DNA of 64,000 bases from Alteripontixanthobacter sp. (GCA_039968605.1 JBDVPM010000008.1:1178001-1242000), one strand, 5' to 3'. Positions 19,551 to 28,751 are shown, counted from the first letter of the stretch. The notes: generated by a model from the sequence alone, not told the origin. Program-made: numbers and translations.

Positions 19551-19566
19551 CCGAAGTTTACTTCGG
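19551..19566 (+). terminator. small hairpin after the reverse transcriptase gene
   Basis: CCGAAG-TTTA-CTTCGG, followed 6 bases on by CCTTT. It is the only candidate terminator in the 175 bases after the reverse transcriptase stop. The first 50 of those bases are AT-rich like the gene; composition returns to the genome norm around 19540, suggesting the right edge of the island. Confidence 0.4.
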
Positions 19567-19622
19567 CGTCCCTTTCGTTACAACGCTTTCCCCGTTCGCA
19601 CCACTAGCGGAACCTTTCACCA

Positions 19623-19808
19623 TCACTCCCCGCCCGCATCCTCGATAGCCTTCAGCAGCGCGCGCTTGGTGGGGGTGCGGTTGGCTCCGGCGTTGCGGGG
19701 CGGGTCGGGCAGGCCCAGCGCAGCCTTGCGCGCTTCTATGCGGCGGCCGAATTCGCCGACGCGAATGACCTGATCCTGCGGTTCAGCCGGTGATGGTGTC
19801 GATGCCAT
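19623..19808 (-). CDS. small conserved hypothetical protein
   Basis: A 61-residue polar protein (VIRVGEFGRRIEARKAALGLP, then RTPTKRALLKAIEDAG). The spacing of charged and hydrophobic residues is protein-like, and similar short proteins occur in sphingomonads as far as I recall. It lies 20 bases from the end of the CHRD lipoprotein gene, in the same direction and downstream of it, so it probably shares that transcript. No signal peptide or known domain. Confidence 0.5.
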   Translation of the reverse strand: MASTPSPAEPQDQVIRVGEFGRRIEARKAALGLPDPPRNAGANRTPTKRALLKAIEDAGGE

Positions 19809-19827
19809 ATCCGTTTGCGCTGGCGGG

Positions 19828-20286
19828 TTAGCGGCTCAATTGCCCCCTCACCGCCCCGGCAGGAAACGCCTCATTGTGCAGGTTCACATAAAACCCCTCC
19901 GGGTTCGCCAAAATTCTCCGCGCCAGTTGCGCCTCGATCTGGGTGCAGGCGTTGGCGCGCTGGCCGAGTTGGGGGGTGATGAGCGGGGTGGCGACGGGGC
20001 CAGCTACGCCTGCAGTCCCCTCATGAATATGGGCGGCGGTGATGAGGTCGGTGTCTTGCGCTTCCAGTTGGTAGCACATCCGCCCGCCGCTGCTCAGCGC
20101 GCCGAGGAAATCGCCGCTGCCATCTGCGTCGCCCGGCCCCGGCACCTCCGCCGCGCCGGTCAGATCGGCGCTAAGCCGCGTGCCGAAGTTCAGCGCGTCG
20201 TCCTCCGTCATCGTCATACAGCCGGACAGGGCGGTAATGGCGGCGGCCCCGGCGATCATTCCGGCGGTGAATTTGATACTACGCAT
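19828..20286 (-). CDS. CHRD domain lipoprotein, copy 2
   Basis: A 152-residue protein with a lipoprotein signal (MIAGAAAITALSGC, lipid attached to that Cys) and a CHRD domain: DFLGALSSGGRMCYQL, TAAHIHEGTAGVAGP, FYVNLHNEAFPAGAVRGQL. It is clearly homologous to the product of 15987-16469 but is membrane-anchored. GAGGGAGAGAG precedes the ATG at 20286. It is 68 bases downstream of uvrA on the same strand. Confidence 0.88.
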   Translation of the reverse strand: MRSIKFTAGMIAGAAAITALSGCMTMTEDDALNFGTRLSADLTGAAEVPGPGDADGSGDFLGALSSGGRMCYQLEAQDTDLITAAHIHEGTAGVAGPVATPLITPQLGQRANACTQIEAQLARRILANPEGFYVNLHNEAFPAGAVRGQLSR

Positions 20287-20354
20287 GGTCTCTCTCCCTC
20301 GAAAGGCTGCGCCGGTGTAGAACGGTTTGGCGCGGGCGGGAAGGCCGAGGGCGC

Positions 20355-23300
20355 CTAAGCGGCTTTCGCCTTCCCCTTGGTATTCGCTTTCGCGCGCTCT
20401 TTCGCTTTGGCCAACATCGGCACCAGATACCCCCCGGTGTAGCTCCCCTCCACCTTCGCGACCTTCTCTGGCGTGCCTTCCGCCACCACCTCGCCCCCGC
20501 GCACGCCGCCGCCGGGGCCCAGGTCCAGCACCCAGTCCGCTGTCTTGATCACGTCCAGATTGTGCTCGATCACCACCACGGAATTGCCCTGGTCCACCAG
20601 CCGGTGGAGCACTTCGAGCAGCTTGCGGACATCCTCGAAATGCAGGCCGGTGGTCGGCTCGTCGAGTATGTACAAGGTTTGCCCGGTACTGCGTTTGCTG
20701 AGTTCCTTGGCGAGCTTCACCCGCTGTGCCTCCCCGCCCGAAAGCGTCGTCGCCTGCTGGCCCACCTTGATATAGCCGAGGCCGACTTCGTTCAGCATCG
20801 CCATCTTGTCGCGGATGGGGGGGACGGCTTTGAAGAAGCTTTCCGCATCCTCCACCGTCATATCCAGCACATCGGCGATGGAGTGGCCTTTGAACTTCAC
20901 CTCCAGCGTTTCGCGGTTGTAGCGTTTGCCGCCGCATTCCTCGCAGGTGACATAGACATCGGGCAGGAAGTGCATTTCGATCTTGATCAGGCCGTCGCCC
21001 TGGCACGCCTCGCACCGGCCGCCCTTCACGTTGAAGCTGAAGCGGCCAGGCTTGTAGCCGCGCGCCTGGCTTTCGGGCAGGCCGGCGAACCAGTCGCGGA
21101 TCTGGGTGAAGGCGCCGGTGTAGGTTGCGGGGTTGCTGCGGGGGGTGCGGCCGATGGGCGACTGGTCGATCTCGATCACCTTGTCGCAGTAATCCAGCCC
21201 CGTGACCTTGTCATGCGCGCCCGCGATTACCCGCGCGCCGTTTAGCGAGCGGGCGGCGGAGGCGTAGAGCGTGTCGATCGTGAAGCTGGACTTGCCGCTG
21301 CCCGATACGCCGGTGACGCAGGTGAAGGTGCCGAGCGGGATGGAGGCGGTGACGTTCTGGAGGTTGTTCGCCCGCGCGCCGTGGACGGTGAGCTTATGGC
21401 CGTTGCCCTTGCGGCGCTTCTTCGGAACGCTGATCTCGCGCCGCCCGGTCAGGTAATCGGCCGTGAGCGATTTCTTGCTCTTCAACACCTGTTTGAGCGT
21501 GCCTTGCGCGACGATCTCACCACCGCGCACGCCCGCGCCGGGGCCGATATCGACCACATGATCGGCCTGGCGGATGGCATCCTCGTCATGCTCCACCACG
21601 ATGACGGTGTTGCCGAGATCGCGGAGGCGTTTGAGCGTTTCCAGCAGCCGGTCATTGTCGCGCTGGTGCAGGCCGATGCTGGGCTCGTCCAGCACATAGA
21701 GCACGCCCGAAAGCCCGCTGCCGATCTGGCTAGCGAGGCGGATGCGCTGGCTCTCGCCCCCGGACAGGGTGCCGCTGGTGCGGTCGAGATTGAGGTAGTC
21801 CAGCCCGACATTGTCGAGGAAGCCCAACCGCTCGTTGATTTCCTTCAGTATGGCCTTGGCGATCTGGCTTTGCTGATCGTTCAGCTTGTCATCCAGCGCG
21901 AGGAACCAGTCCTTCGCATCGGCCACGCTCATTCGGGTGGGTTCGCTGATATCCGTCATCGCGACTTTGACCGCGCGCGCCTTCTCGTTCAGCCGCGCCC
22001 CGCCGCAGGTCTCGCAAGGCTGCGCCGTCTGGAACTTGGACAGCTCCTCGCGCATCCAAGCGCTCTCGGTCTGCATCAGGCGGCGGTTGAGGTTGCCGAC
22101 GACCCCCTCGAACGCCTTTTGCACCGTGTATTGCTTGCGCCCATCCTTGAAGGTGAGCGGCACGCGCTTGCCTTTGGTGCCGTGCAGGATGATGTCCTGA
22201 TTGGCCTCGCCCAGCTCCTGCCATGGCGTCGTCAGGTCGAAGCCGAATTCCTTGGCGAGGCTGCCCAGCACTTGCATGTAATAGGGCGATGGCGGGTTGG
22301 ACTTGGCCCAAGGCACCACCGCGCCTTTCTTCAAGCTGAGCGCCTCGTTCGGCACAACCAGCTGCGGATCGAACAGCTGCTTCTCGCCCAGACCATCGCA
22401 TGTCGGGCAAGCCCCCTGCGGCGAGTTGAAGGAGAACAGCCGCGGTTCGATTTCCTCGATGGTAAAACCGCTGACCGGACAGGCAAACCGCTCCGAAAAT
22501 ACGATGCGGTTCGCGGGCAGGCCGGTCCCCTTCATCTTCTCACCAGCGTCAGCGTCTGCCTCGCGCCCTGGAACCACACCCTCTGCCAGGTCCACATAGG
22601 CCAACCCATCCGCCAGCTTCAGCGCCTGCTCCAGCGAGTCCGCCAGCCGCGTCTCCAGCCCTTCCTTGACCGCCAGCCGGTCGACCACCACTTCGATGTC
22701 ATGCTTCAGCTTCTTGTCGAGCTTCGGGCTTTCCTCGATCGGATAAATCTCCCCATCCACCCTCACGCGCGTGAAGCCGGCCTTCTGCCATTCAAGCAGT
22801 TCCTTGCGATACTCGCCCTTGCGCGCCCGCACGACCGGCGCGAGCAAATACAGCCGTGTGCCTTCGGGCAGAGCCATCACCCGGTCCACCATCGTGGACA
22901 CCACCTGCGCCTCGATCGGTTCACCGGTGGCAGGCGAATAGGGCACACCGACCCGCGCCCATAGCAGCCGCATATAATCGTAGATTTCGGTAACGGTCGC
23001 CACGGTAGAGCGCGGATTGCGGCTGGTGGTCTTCTGCTCGATGGAAATCGCGGGCGACAGCCCATCGATATGTTCCACATCGGGCTTCTGCATCATCTCG
23101 AGGAATTGCCGCGCATAGGCGCTCAGGCTCTCGACATACCGCCGCTGACCCTCGGCATAGATCGTATCGAAGGCGAGCGACGACTTGCCCGAGCCTGACA
23201 GCCCCGTAATCACGATCAACGCATCGCGCGGCAAGTCGATATCGATACCCTTGAGATTATGCTCGCGGGCACCGCGTACGGATATTTTCGTTAAGGCCAT
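20355..23300 (-). CDS. uvrA: excinuclease ABC subunit A
   Basis: A 981-residue DNA-damage recognition ATPase of nucleotide excision repair. The first Walker A is [11 protein letters not shown] and the second [11 protein letters not shown]; two ABC signatures ([18 protein letters not shown]) and Walker B motifs (VLDEPS, ILDEPT) are present. Zinc-module cysteines are [17 protein letters not shown] and [17 protein letters not shown]. The C-terminal tail is a Lys/Ala-rich extension ([17 protein letters not shown]). A LexA-type box lies 11 bases ahead of the start codon. Confidence 0.97.
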   Translation of the reverse strand: MALTKISVRGAREHNLKGIDIDLPRDALIVITGLSGSGKSSLAFDTIYAEGQRRYVESLSAYARQFLEMMQKPDVEHIDGLSPAISIEQKTTSRNPRSTVATVTEIYDYMRLLWARVGVPYSPATGEPIEAQVVSTMVDRVMALPEGTRLYLLAPVVRARKGEYRKELLEWQKAGFTRVRVDGEIYPIEESPKLDKKLKHDIEVVVDRLAVKEGLETRLADSLEQALKLADGLAYVDLAEGVVPGREADADAGEKMKGTGLPANRIVFSERFACPVSGFTIEEIEPRLFSFNSPQGACPTCDGLGEKQLFDPQLVVPNEALSLKKGAVVPWAKSNPPSPYYMQVLGSLAKEFGFDLTTPWQELGEANQDIILHGTKGKRVPLTFKDGRKQYTVQKAFEGVVGNLNRRLMQTESAWMREELSKFQTAQPCETCGGARLNEKARAVKVAMTDISEPTRMSVADAKDWFLALDDKLNDQQSQIAKAILKEINERLGFLDNVGLDYLNLDRTSGTLSGGESQRIRLASQIGSGLSGVLYVLDEPSIGLHQRDNDRLLETLKRLRDLGNTVIVVEHDEDAIRQADHVVDIGPGAGVRGGEIVAQGTLKQVLKSKKSLTADYLTGRREISVPKKRRKGNGHKLTVHGARANNLQNVTASIPLGTFTCVTGVSGSGKSSFTIDTLYASAARSLNGARVIAGAHDKVTGLDYCDKVIEIDQSPIGRTPRSNPATYTGAFTQIRDWFAGLPESQARGYKPGRFSFNVKGGRCEACQGDGLIKIEMHFLPDVYVTCEECGGKRYNRETLEVKFKGHSIADVLDMTVEDAESFFKAVPPIRDKMAMLNEVGLGYIKVGQQATTLSGGEAQRVKLAKELSKRSTGQTLYILDEPTTGLHFEDVRKLLEVLHRLVDQGNSVVVIEHNLDVIKTADWVLDLGPGGGVRGGEVVAEGTPEKVAKVEGSYTGGYLVPMLAKAKERAKANTKGKAKAA

Positions 23301-23311
23301 AAGAAGAGCGT

Positions 23312-23326
23312 GTTCCGGTTTCGTTC
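23312..23326. promoter_or_regulatory. alphaproteobacterial LexA (SOS) box for uvrA
   Basis: GTTC-CGGTTTC-GTTC matches exactly the direct-repeat GTTC-N7-GTTC operator known for alphaproteobacterial LexA. It lies 11 bases upstream of the uvrA start codon, close enough to imply a very short leader with the operator over the promoter or start region. uvrA is an established SOS gene in this class. Confidence 0.82.
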
Positions 23327-23500
23327 GCGTAAGTCAAGGGAGCGGAGAAGCACGCCCACACTTGCCCATCACAAGCCAAACGCGCGCGCTCCAACAAGAT
23401 GGAGAGCGGGCGGGCAATTGCAACTTGGCAAGCCGCGAAGCCCGTCGCCCGACCCGGCGAATACCCACTACATTCTAGCCAGGGCCAGGAACTCGTCGCG

Positions 23501-26218
23501 CTAATCCTGGACCGCGCCGAAGCTACCGTCGATTTCGATGCTGTCTTCGGGTGTGTCCGCGCCTTGGTCGTTCTTTGCGCCGAAAGTGCCGCCGGCCTCA
23601 TTGGCATCCGGGCCGAAGAAGGCTCCTTCGAAGAAGCGGCGCCACTCGCTCTGCAGCTCTTCCCCTCTGAAAGTCGAGCCACTGATTGCCCCGCCTACGG
23701 TGAACCCACCGAAAGTGCGGTTTGCCTGGCCGGTGGCAGCGTCGGTGGTAAAATACCGTTCGCCCTGCATGTCGGAGAATGTGCCGGTCAGTGCCTGCGC
23801 CGTGAAATCGACATCGAAGTTCACGGTGCCGTCCACGCGGTAGGTCTGGAAGCCGTCGGCCCCGACATTGTCCTGTACCCGTGCAGTGCCGGTCGTCAGG
23901 CCGCTATAGGTCGCGCCGCCGGTGCGCGGCGCATTGGCGGTGATCAGACCGGTGGCGTAGGGATGGTAATCGTCGCTGGTGTTGTTGCGCACCACCACCA
24001 CGTTGCCGAAGCTCATATAGGTCAGGTCGATGTTCGCCGGCCCCCCGCCGTGGAGCGCTCTCCAGCCAAACCAGGTATTTGTCGAGCCGCCGGTTCCGTC
24101 AGCGACGGTGCCGGAAAAACCGATGGTTTCAGCTGTGTCGAGCGTGTTGTCCCTGCTCGCACTGCCGAGCACGATGTCACGTGCGGGCGCACCCGCCAGA
24201 CTTTCGTCCTGGAAAGTGATGGTGTAAAATCCGTTGGAAGGATCGAGAGCGATGTTGACGATGTCGCCGTCGAAATGCTGGCTGAAAGCGCTGAAACGAT
24301 CGGAAGAAATTTCGGCAAGGTCGGTCACGTCTGTCAGCGACGTGAGAGCTCCTGTTACCGGCGGCATGATAGTGTCGTCGCGATCACCGGCAAAACTGCC
24401 GAACAGGCGGTTGGTCGAGCCTGCCTCTGCCGCCTCGAACACACCGCCGATTTCGTCAACCTCGGGTCCGAAAAAGCCGCCTTGTGTCGTACCGCTATAG
24501 CTGCCGAGCCCGGTGAAGCTGACCGTACCCGCGAATTCGCTGGTACCGCTCGCCAGCATCGCGTCAATCGCGAAGTTGCCGATGCGTTCTTCGGCAAACA
24601 GATCGGACGCGACGGCCTGTTCGCGGTAATTGACCCCGCCTTCCGCCGTGATGGTGCCGGTACCGAAATCCACGAAGAGATTGCTGACTGCCGTAAGAAT
24701 CATGGGATTGCGAAAGTCATTGTCAAAGGCCTTACCGACTATCTGTATCTCGTATGCAGCCTGGCCGGTAACCGGAATCTCATCGACCGGCGTGTCGATG
24801 CCGAATAGCTGGTTGGCAAGGAAGAAATCGTCACCGTTCTGGACGGTCAAAAAAAACAGTCGCAGGTACTCGAGATTTTGAAACGGCAGGTTCGGAAAGC
24901 GTTCGTATCTGGCGCTGGTCATGCCATCCAGATTGATGAATTGGCCGGTCGCGAAATCGAACGTACCGGAAAAGCCGGGGCTGACGATGATATAACGGTC
25001 GGTGGCGGCATCGTAGCGAACTTGGCCAGTATCGGCGCCCCCTGTGATATCGCCGAAATCGCCGGTTTCGGTGTTGAAGCCGAGCTGATTGTCGAAGGTG
25101 AAGGAAGCGTTGACCTCCTTCAGGGTGAAAGTCTGGCTGTTTTCGAGCTCGGTCTGTGATCCGGGCGGGTTGAATACGGTGTTTGGACTGTCTGGCGCGC
25201 CCTGTCGCCCCATCAGCGTGCCGCCAGCCACACGGCCATCGACCGCCTCCGCATTCCATGCCGCGCCGAATTCTTCGGCAGCGGGGCCGAACAGCTTGCC
25301 CACCAGATCGCCTTGGAAAAACTGGAAATCGTTGAACTCGAATGTGCCGGTAAAGGTGTTTGCGCTGCCCGAAAGAGTGGCCTGGCCATTGAATTCGATC
25401 GTGTCTGGCGGCGCGTCTGGATCTGTGAACTGCATCGTCCCAAGTATGATGATATTGCCGAAGCCGAAATCGACCGTTGCGGTGCCGGTTCCGGCAAGGC
25501 CGGTAATGCTGTCCGCATTCGTAATCGCGCCGATCAGGTCGAGATCGTAATTCGCGCTGCCGGTGCGCGGCACATCGGCATCGGGCGTTTCCACGCCATA
25601 GGCAAAGGCATCGATCGACCCGTCAACCGATGCCGTGCCTACCACTGTGCGTTGCCAAAAGGCGCTGCCGACATATTGATAGGTCAGCGCGCCGGACGTG
25701 CCTGCGCGTGTCAGGGTGAGCGAGTTGGTGACCGAACCGGTCTCTTTGACATACACCACCGCCCCTGCGCTGGATTGCGTATCGTCGATATCGGCCGGGC
25801 TGAAAGTGATGGAGCCGGACGGGCTGGTGAGCGTGTAGCTGTCATTGCTCGCATCGAACGAAATCGTGGCGGTTATCTGCGACACTGTCCCTTGCGTACC
25901 ACCACCATTCAAATCGAAATCCGCATCCGCCCGGATGGCGACGTTCGTAAAGCTCTCGCTGGCAAGCGGTGCCAGCAAATCGTCATTGCTGGTAGGGGTG
26001 GGTGTGGGTGTGGGGGTCGGAGTGGGAGAAGGGGTCGGAGTTGGCGTAGGCGTCGGCGTAGGTGTGGGCGTAGGCGTAGGTGTGGGCGTAGGTGTCGGCG
26101 ATGGCCCGCCAACCGGTGGCGGCGAAACTGTCATCCCGCCACCGCCGCCACAAGCAGCCAACGTAAAACCAAGCGCCACCAGCGATGCCGTCGCGAGACG
26201 AGCCTTGTTCGATTTCAT
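23501..26218 (-). CDS. large TbpB-like surface lipoprotein (Slam substrate)
   Basis: A 905-residue lipoprotein: lipobox LAAC (Cys23) then a Gly/Pro stretch, a Pro-Thr linker of about 40 residues, then a long beta-rich region. Three copies of the TbpB-type barrel signature are seen: GKLFGPAAEEFGAAW, GGFFGPEVDEIGGVF and GAFFGPDANEAGGTF. This predicts repeated barrel lobes exposed on the cell surface. TbpB relatives bind host or environmental ligands (transferrin, haem carriers and others); the ligand here is unknown. ATG 26218 is preferred over a TTG at 26248 because it starts the lipoprotein signal. It follows the Slam gene directly. Confidence 0.85.
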   Translation of the reverse strand: MKSNKARLATASLVALGFTLAACGGGGGMTVSPPPVGGPSPTPTPTPTPTPTPTPTPTPTPTPSPTPTPTPTPTPTSNDDLLAPLASESFTNVAIRADADFDLNGGGTQGTVSQITATISFDASNDSYTLTSPSGSITFSPADIDDTQSSAGAVVYVKETGSVTNSLTLTRAGTSGALTYQYVGSAFWQRTVVGTASVDGSIDAFAYGVETPDADVPRTGSANYDLDLIGAITNADSITGLAGTGTATVDFGFGNIIILGTMQFTDPDAPPDTIEFNGQATLSGSANTFTGTFEFNDFQFFQGDLVGKLFGPAAEEFGAAWNAEAVDGRVAGGTLMGRQGAPDSPNTVFNPPGSQTELENSQTFTLKEVNASFTFDNQLGFNTETGDFGDITGGADTGQVRYDAATDRYIIVSPGFSGTFDFATGQFINLDGMTSARYERFPNLPFQNLEYLRLFFLTVQNGDDFFLANQLFGIDTPVDEIPVTGQAAYEIQIVGKAFDNDFRNPMILTAVSNLFVDFGTGTITAEGGVNYREQAVASDLFAEERIGNFAIDAMLASGTSEFAGTVSFTGLGSYSGTTQGGFFGPEVDEIGGVFEAAEAGSTNRLFGSFAGDRDDTIMPPVTGALTSLTDVTDLAEISSDRFSAFSQHFDGDIVNIALDPSNGFYTITFQDESLAGAPARDIVLGSASRDNTLDTAETIGFSGTVADGTGGSTNTWFGWRALHGGGPANIDLTYMSFGNVVVVRNNTSDDYHPYATGLITANAPRTGGATYSGLTTGTARVQDNVGADGFQTYRVDGTVNFDVDFTAQALTGTFSDMQGERYFTTDAATGQANRTFGGFTVGGAISGSTFRGEELQSEWRRFFEGAFFGPDANEAGGTFGAKNDQGADTPEDSIEIDGSFGAVQD
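25991..26105 (-). repeat. Pro-Thr coding repeat
   Basis: About 19 tandem Pro-Thr codon pairs with one or two Pro-Ser interruptions, encoding the linker between the lipid anchor and the barrel domains of the surface lipoprotein. Such slippage-prone repeats vary in length between strains; the wobble bases differ from unit to unit, which should reduce slippage. Confidence 0.85.
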
Positions 26219-26244
26219 GAGAAGCGACCCCCGTTTATTACCCT

Positions 26245-27660
26245 TCAAAACGCTGCGGTAATCCCAAATTCGGCCGCAACGCGTTGGTAATCGTAGATTT
26301 CTATCGTAGACTTCGCAAGCTCGTATCTGATGCCCACCACAGGCGCGAACCGGCCTACGCGCAAGGCCCGCAAAGTCACGTTGATACTGGCGTTGAAGCG
26401 GTCGTCGACGCGGCGTTCGGGGAACAGGAACAAACGTTCATCGGCTTCGAGCCGGTTGTATCCCGCGCGGGCCACTGCGGTCGTGCTGCCAATTTCGCGG
26501 TAGGCGAATGCGCTGACACCGGCCCCGACCTCTGAGTTACCCGGATCGCGGGCAAATTCGCGATAGGTCGATACTCTCAAACCACCACCCGCCTTTTGCG
26601 TAAAAGCGCGGTCCAGTTGCGCCGCCAGGCTCAGCCGTTCGGCATCGCGCAGGTCGTTTTGCCTATCATCCGTGTAGATCAGCGCGCCATCGACACTCAG
26701 TTGGGTCCGCTCTCCCATCGGATGCCGCCAATTGCCGCTCACCCCAAATCCAAAGCTGTAAGGATCGCCGCCGAACCAGCGGTGGCTGACCGATCCGGCA
26801 AAGCTGATCGTATCGCGGCCGGACGAATATTGCGGGCCGGCCAGGAAGGAAGCGATGACATCGTTGAACCGCCCCTTTTCATACAGCCGCGAAGAGATGT
26901 TGGCGCGGGCGACCAAGGTGGCGCGGCTGTCGATCTTCTGCCGGGCAAAGGCCTGCCCCTGTACCGACAATCCGATGCCGGACTGGGCGTTGGCATCCTC
27001 GTCCAGATCGAAATCGCCGATTATGGTTTCCAGCGAATCCGAAGTCGTCGCGCGGTTGATGTTGCTGTCCGGCGCGATCGCCACACGCAGCGAGGCTCCG
27101 ACCGGGCGCCTCGCATTCAGCGCGGCCGCGTAGAACCGAACGAGCTGCTCCACTTCGGGGGGGAGGCCTCCTGCACTCGCCGCGCGCAATTCCCGGCGAG
27201 CCGCGCGCATATTGCCCATCTGCGCCTGCATCCGAGCAAGCTCAAGCCGCACGCGCTGGGCCTCGGGCTTCTCGTCAAGGATTTGGCGCAACAAGATTGC
27301 AGCTCCCGCAGCATCATCCCGGCTATCGGCCAGCAGCATGGCCAGCCGGAACCGTGCTTCGGTGCGAATTTCGACGTCCGGGTTCTTGGCCAGAGCGCGC
27401 AGCGCCCGCTCGGCAAAATCGAGGTTGCCTTTCTCTATCGCGGCACTCGCAATCTCGAACAGCTGCGCCGGACTAACCTGCGCCTCCTGCACCAATCCCG
27501 TTTCGGCAGTAACCGATGTCACCGGAGTAGCAGGCTCGGCAGCCGGGGCTATGGCGAGTGGCAGCGCCGCTATTGAGAGAAAGGACAAAGTCGGACCCAA
27601 ACTGGAACGGGGCCTCCCGACTGCCTTTCCCGACGCCGCCTTGCAACCCCTTGTTTTCAT
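26245..27660 (-). CDS. surface lipoprotein assembly modifier (Slam), outer-membrane translocon
   Basis: A 471-residue outer membrane protein of the Slam (DUF560) family, which flips TbpB-type lipoproteins to the cell surface (type XI secretion). After an N-terminal signal, residues about 60-190 are TPR-like helices (ALRALAKNPDVEIRTEARFRLA, ILLRQILDEKPEAQRVRLEL). The C-terminal 290 residues form a barrel beginning LRVAIAPDSNINRAT and containing SVSHRWFGGDPYSFG and the family-typical AGYNRLEADERL, ending FGITAAF. The lipoprotein gene follows at once, its probable cargo. Confidence 0.87.
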   Translation of the reverse strand: MKTRGCKAASGKAVGRPRSSLGPTLSFLSIAALPLAIAPAAEPATPVTSVTAETGLVQEAQVSPAQLFEIASAAIEKGNLDFAERALRALAKNPDVEIRTEARFRLAMLLADSRDDAAGAAILLRQILDEKPEAQRVRLELARMQAQMGNMRAARRELRAASAGGLPPEVEQLVRFYAAALNARRPVGASLRVAIAPDSNINRATTSDSLETIIGDFDLDEDANAQSGIGLSVQGQAFARQKIDSRATLVARANISSRLYEKGRFNDVIASFLAGPQYSSGRDTISFAGSVSHRWFGGDPYSFGFGVSGNWRHPMGERTQLSVDGALIYTDDRQNDLRDAERLSLAAQLDRAFTQKAGGGLRVSTYREFARDPGNSEVGAGVSAFAYREIGSTTAVARAGYNRLEADERLFLFPERRVDDRFNASINVTLRALRVGRFAPVVGIRYELAKSTIEIYDYQRVAAEFGITAAF

Positions 27661-27685
27661 AACTGCGGGCCAGTGTTAAATCTCG

Positions 27686-27701
27686 TGTGACCATTGTCAC
27701 A
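27686..27701. promoter_or_regulatory. CRP/FNR-type palindrome upstream of the Slam gene
   Basis: TGTGA-CCATTG-TCACA matches the consensus CRP half-sites (TGTGA-N6-TCACA) exactly. It lies 25 bases ahead of the Slam start codon. A CRP-family regulator could activate or repress the Slam-lipoprotein operon here. A chance match of ten specified bases in the right place is unlikely but not excluded. Confidence 0.55.
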
Positions 27702-27774
27702 TCGGGCTTGCGGCGAATCGCCTAGAACAACTCTCGAAGACCGGATGTCCCGGTTTTCATGCGACCCGAAACTG

Positions 27775-27827
27775 GCCCGGAGTGCGGCGCGAAAGGCAAC
27801 TTTCCACCCGCACGCCGGGCTTTTTTT
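27775..27827 (+). terminator. orphan rho-independent terminator
   Basis: Arms GCCCGG-A-GTGCGG and CCGCAC-G-CCGGGC (one internal mismatch) enclose a loop that has its own GAAAG-GCAA-CTTTC hairpin, followed by seven T. It points along the plus strand, but no plus-strand gene lies upstream (the Slam operon runs the other way). It may end a small RNA starting near 27.7 kb. The rest of the 425-base gap, 27828-28085, shows nothing clear besides the lysozyme leader. Confidence 0.7.
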
Positions 27828-28085
27828 GGCAAATTTGCCCTCGATTCCTTCCCGCCCCTCCCAGCCGTGCCCCTCGCAGGACGAAGTGTGGACACTGGCA
27901 GCCGCTCAACCGTTATATAGGTAAGCGCAAACAAGGCATTATTGCCTCACGGCGTAGGAGATCACACGAACACCACAGGGGAATAAGCCATCGTCCCATC
28001 GGACACAGTCAATTCGCAGAAACGCTCGCCGAGCGGTCAACCTCACACTCGCAGACCGGACCGAATCCGCGCTTTATTGCGCCGG

Positions 28086-28751
28086 ATGAGAGAGCGCCGC
28101 GCGACGCGCGCTTTTCGGGAGAAACGACAACTCAAGCGCAAGACGGCCCTGGCGCTGTCGGTAGGCGCAATGACCTTGTCGACCGCCGCTATCGATCCCT
28201 CCAATCTGTTCCAGCCGGGCTGGAACGTATCGCAGATCAACCCGCATGAAGTTCGGCAGCCGGCAACGCTGCTGAATGTAAGCAGCTCGTTCAAGCAAGC
28301 GCTCGTCGAAGAAGAAGGCGTACGGGAGGTAGTTTACCGCGATGTGGCAGGCTATCCCACGGTAGGGGTCGGCCATCTCATCACCCCAGCTGATGGGCTC
28401 AAGGTCGGGCAACGCGTCGACTATGACCGGATCATGCGGTTCCTCGACCAGGACATTGCGATTGCGGAGGCCGGAGTGAGGCGGCTGGTGGGCGATCTGC
28501 CCTTGTTGCAGCACGAATTCGATGCGCTGGTCGATCTCGTATTCAATGTCGGCGAAGGCAATGTTTCGGAACATCGCAGCCCCAATCTAAACGCTGCCAT
28601 CACAGGCAAGGATTATCAGGCTATCGCGGATGAACTGGCTTATCACAATGCCGGGGGAGCCGTGGCGAAGGGCTTGGTCTATCGCAGCGAGCGGCGCACG
28701 CAGATTTTCCTCGATGCCGAATATGAAGACCCCCGCGCAATGGCCGCCTGA
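28086..28751 (+). CDS. exported T4-type lysozyme (glycoside hydrolase family 24)
   Basis: A 221-residue muramidase. The catalytic Glu-Asp-Thr triad of the family is visible in LVEEEGVREVVYRDVAGYPTVG followed by VGHLIT. ALVDLVFNVGEGNV matches the conserved helix. The N-terminus is basic then hydrophobic (LKRKTALALSVGAMTLSTA), a signal or signal-anchor. ATG 28086 is used; a TTG at 28077 is also in frame. No holin, Rz or phage structural genes are nearby, so it seems a chromosomal enzyme, either cell-wall remodelling or a domesticated endolysin. Confidence 0.85.
   Translation: MRERRATRAFREKRQLKRKTALALSVGAMTLSTAAIDPSNLFQPGWNVSQINPHEVRQPATLLNVSSSFKQALVEEEGVREVVYRDVAGYPTVGVGHLITPADGLKVGQRVDYDRIMRFLDQDIAIAEAGVRRLVGDLPLLQHEFDALVDLVFNVGEGNVSEHRSPNLNAAITGKDYQAIADELAYHNAGGAVAKGLVYRSERRTQIFLDAEYEDPRAMAA

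Noticed and set aside
25991-26105. CRISPR-like or tandem DNA repeat
   Set aside because: It is the codon repeat of a Pro-Thr linker within an open reading frame; there are no spacers.
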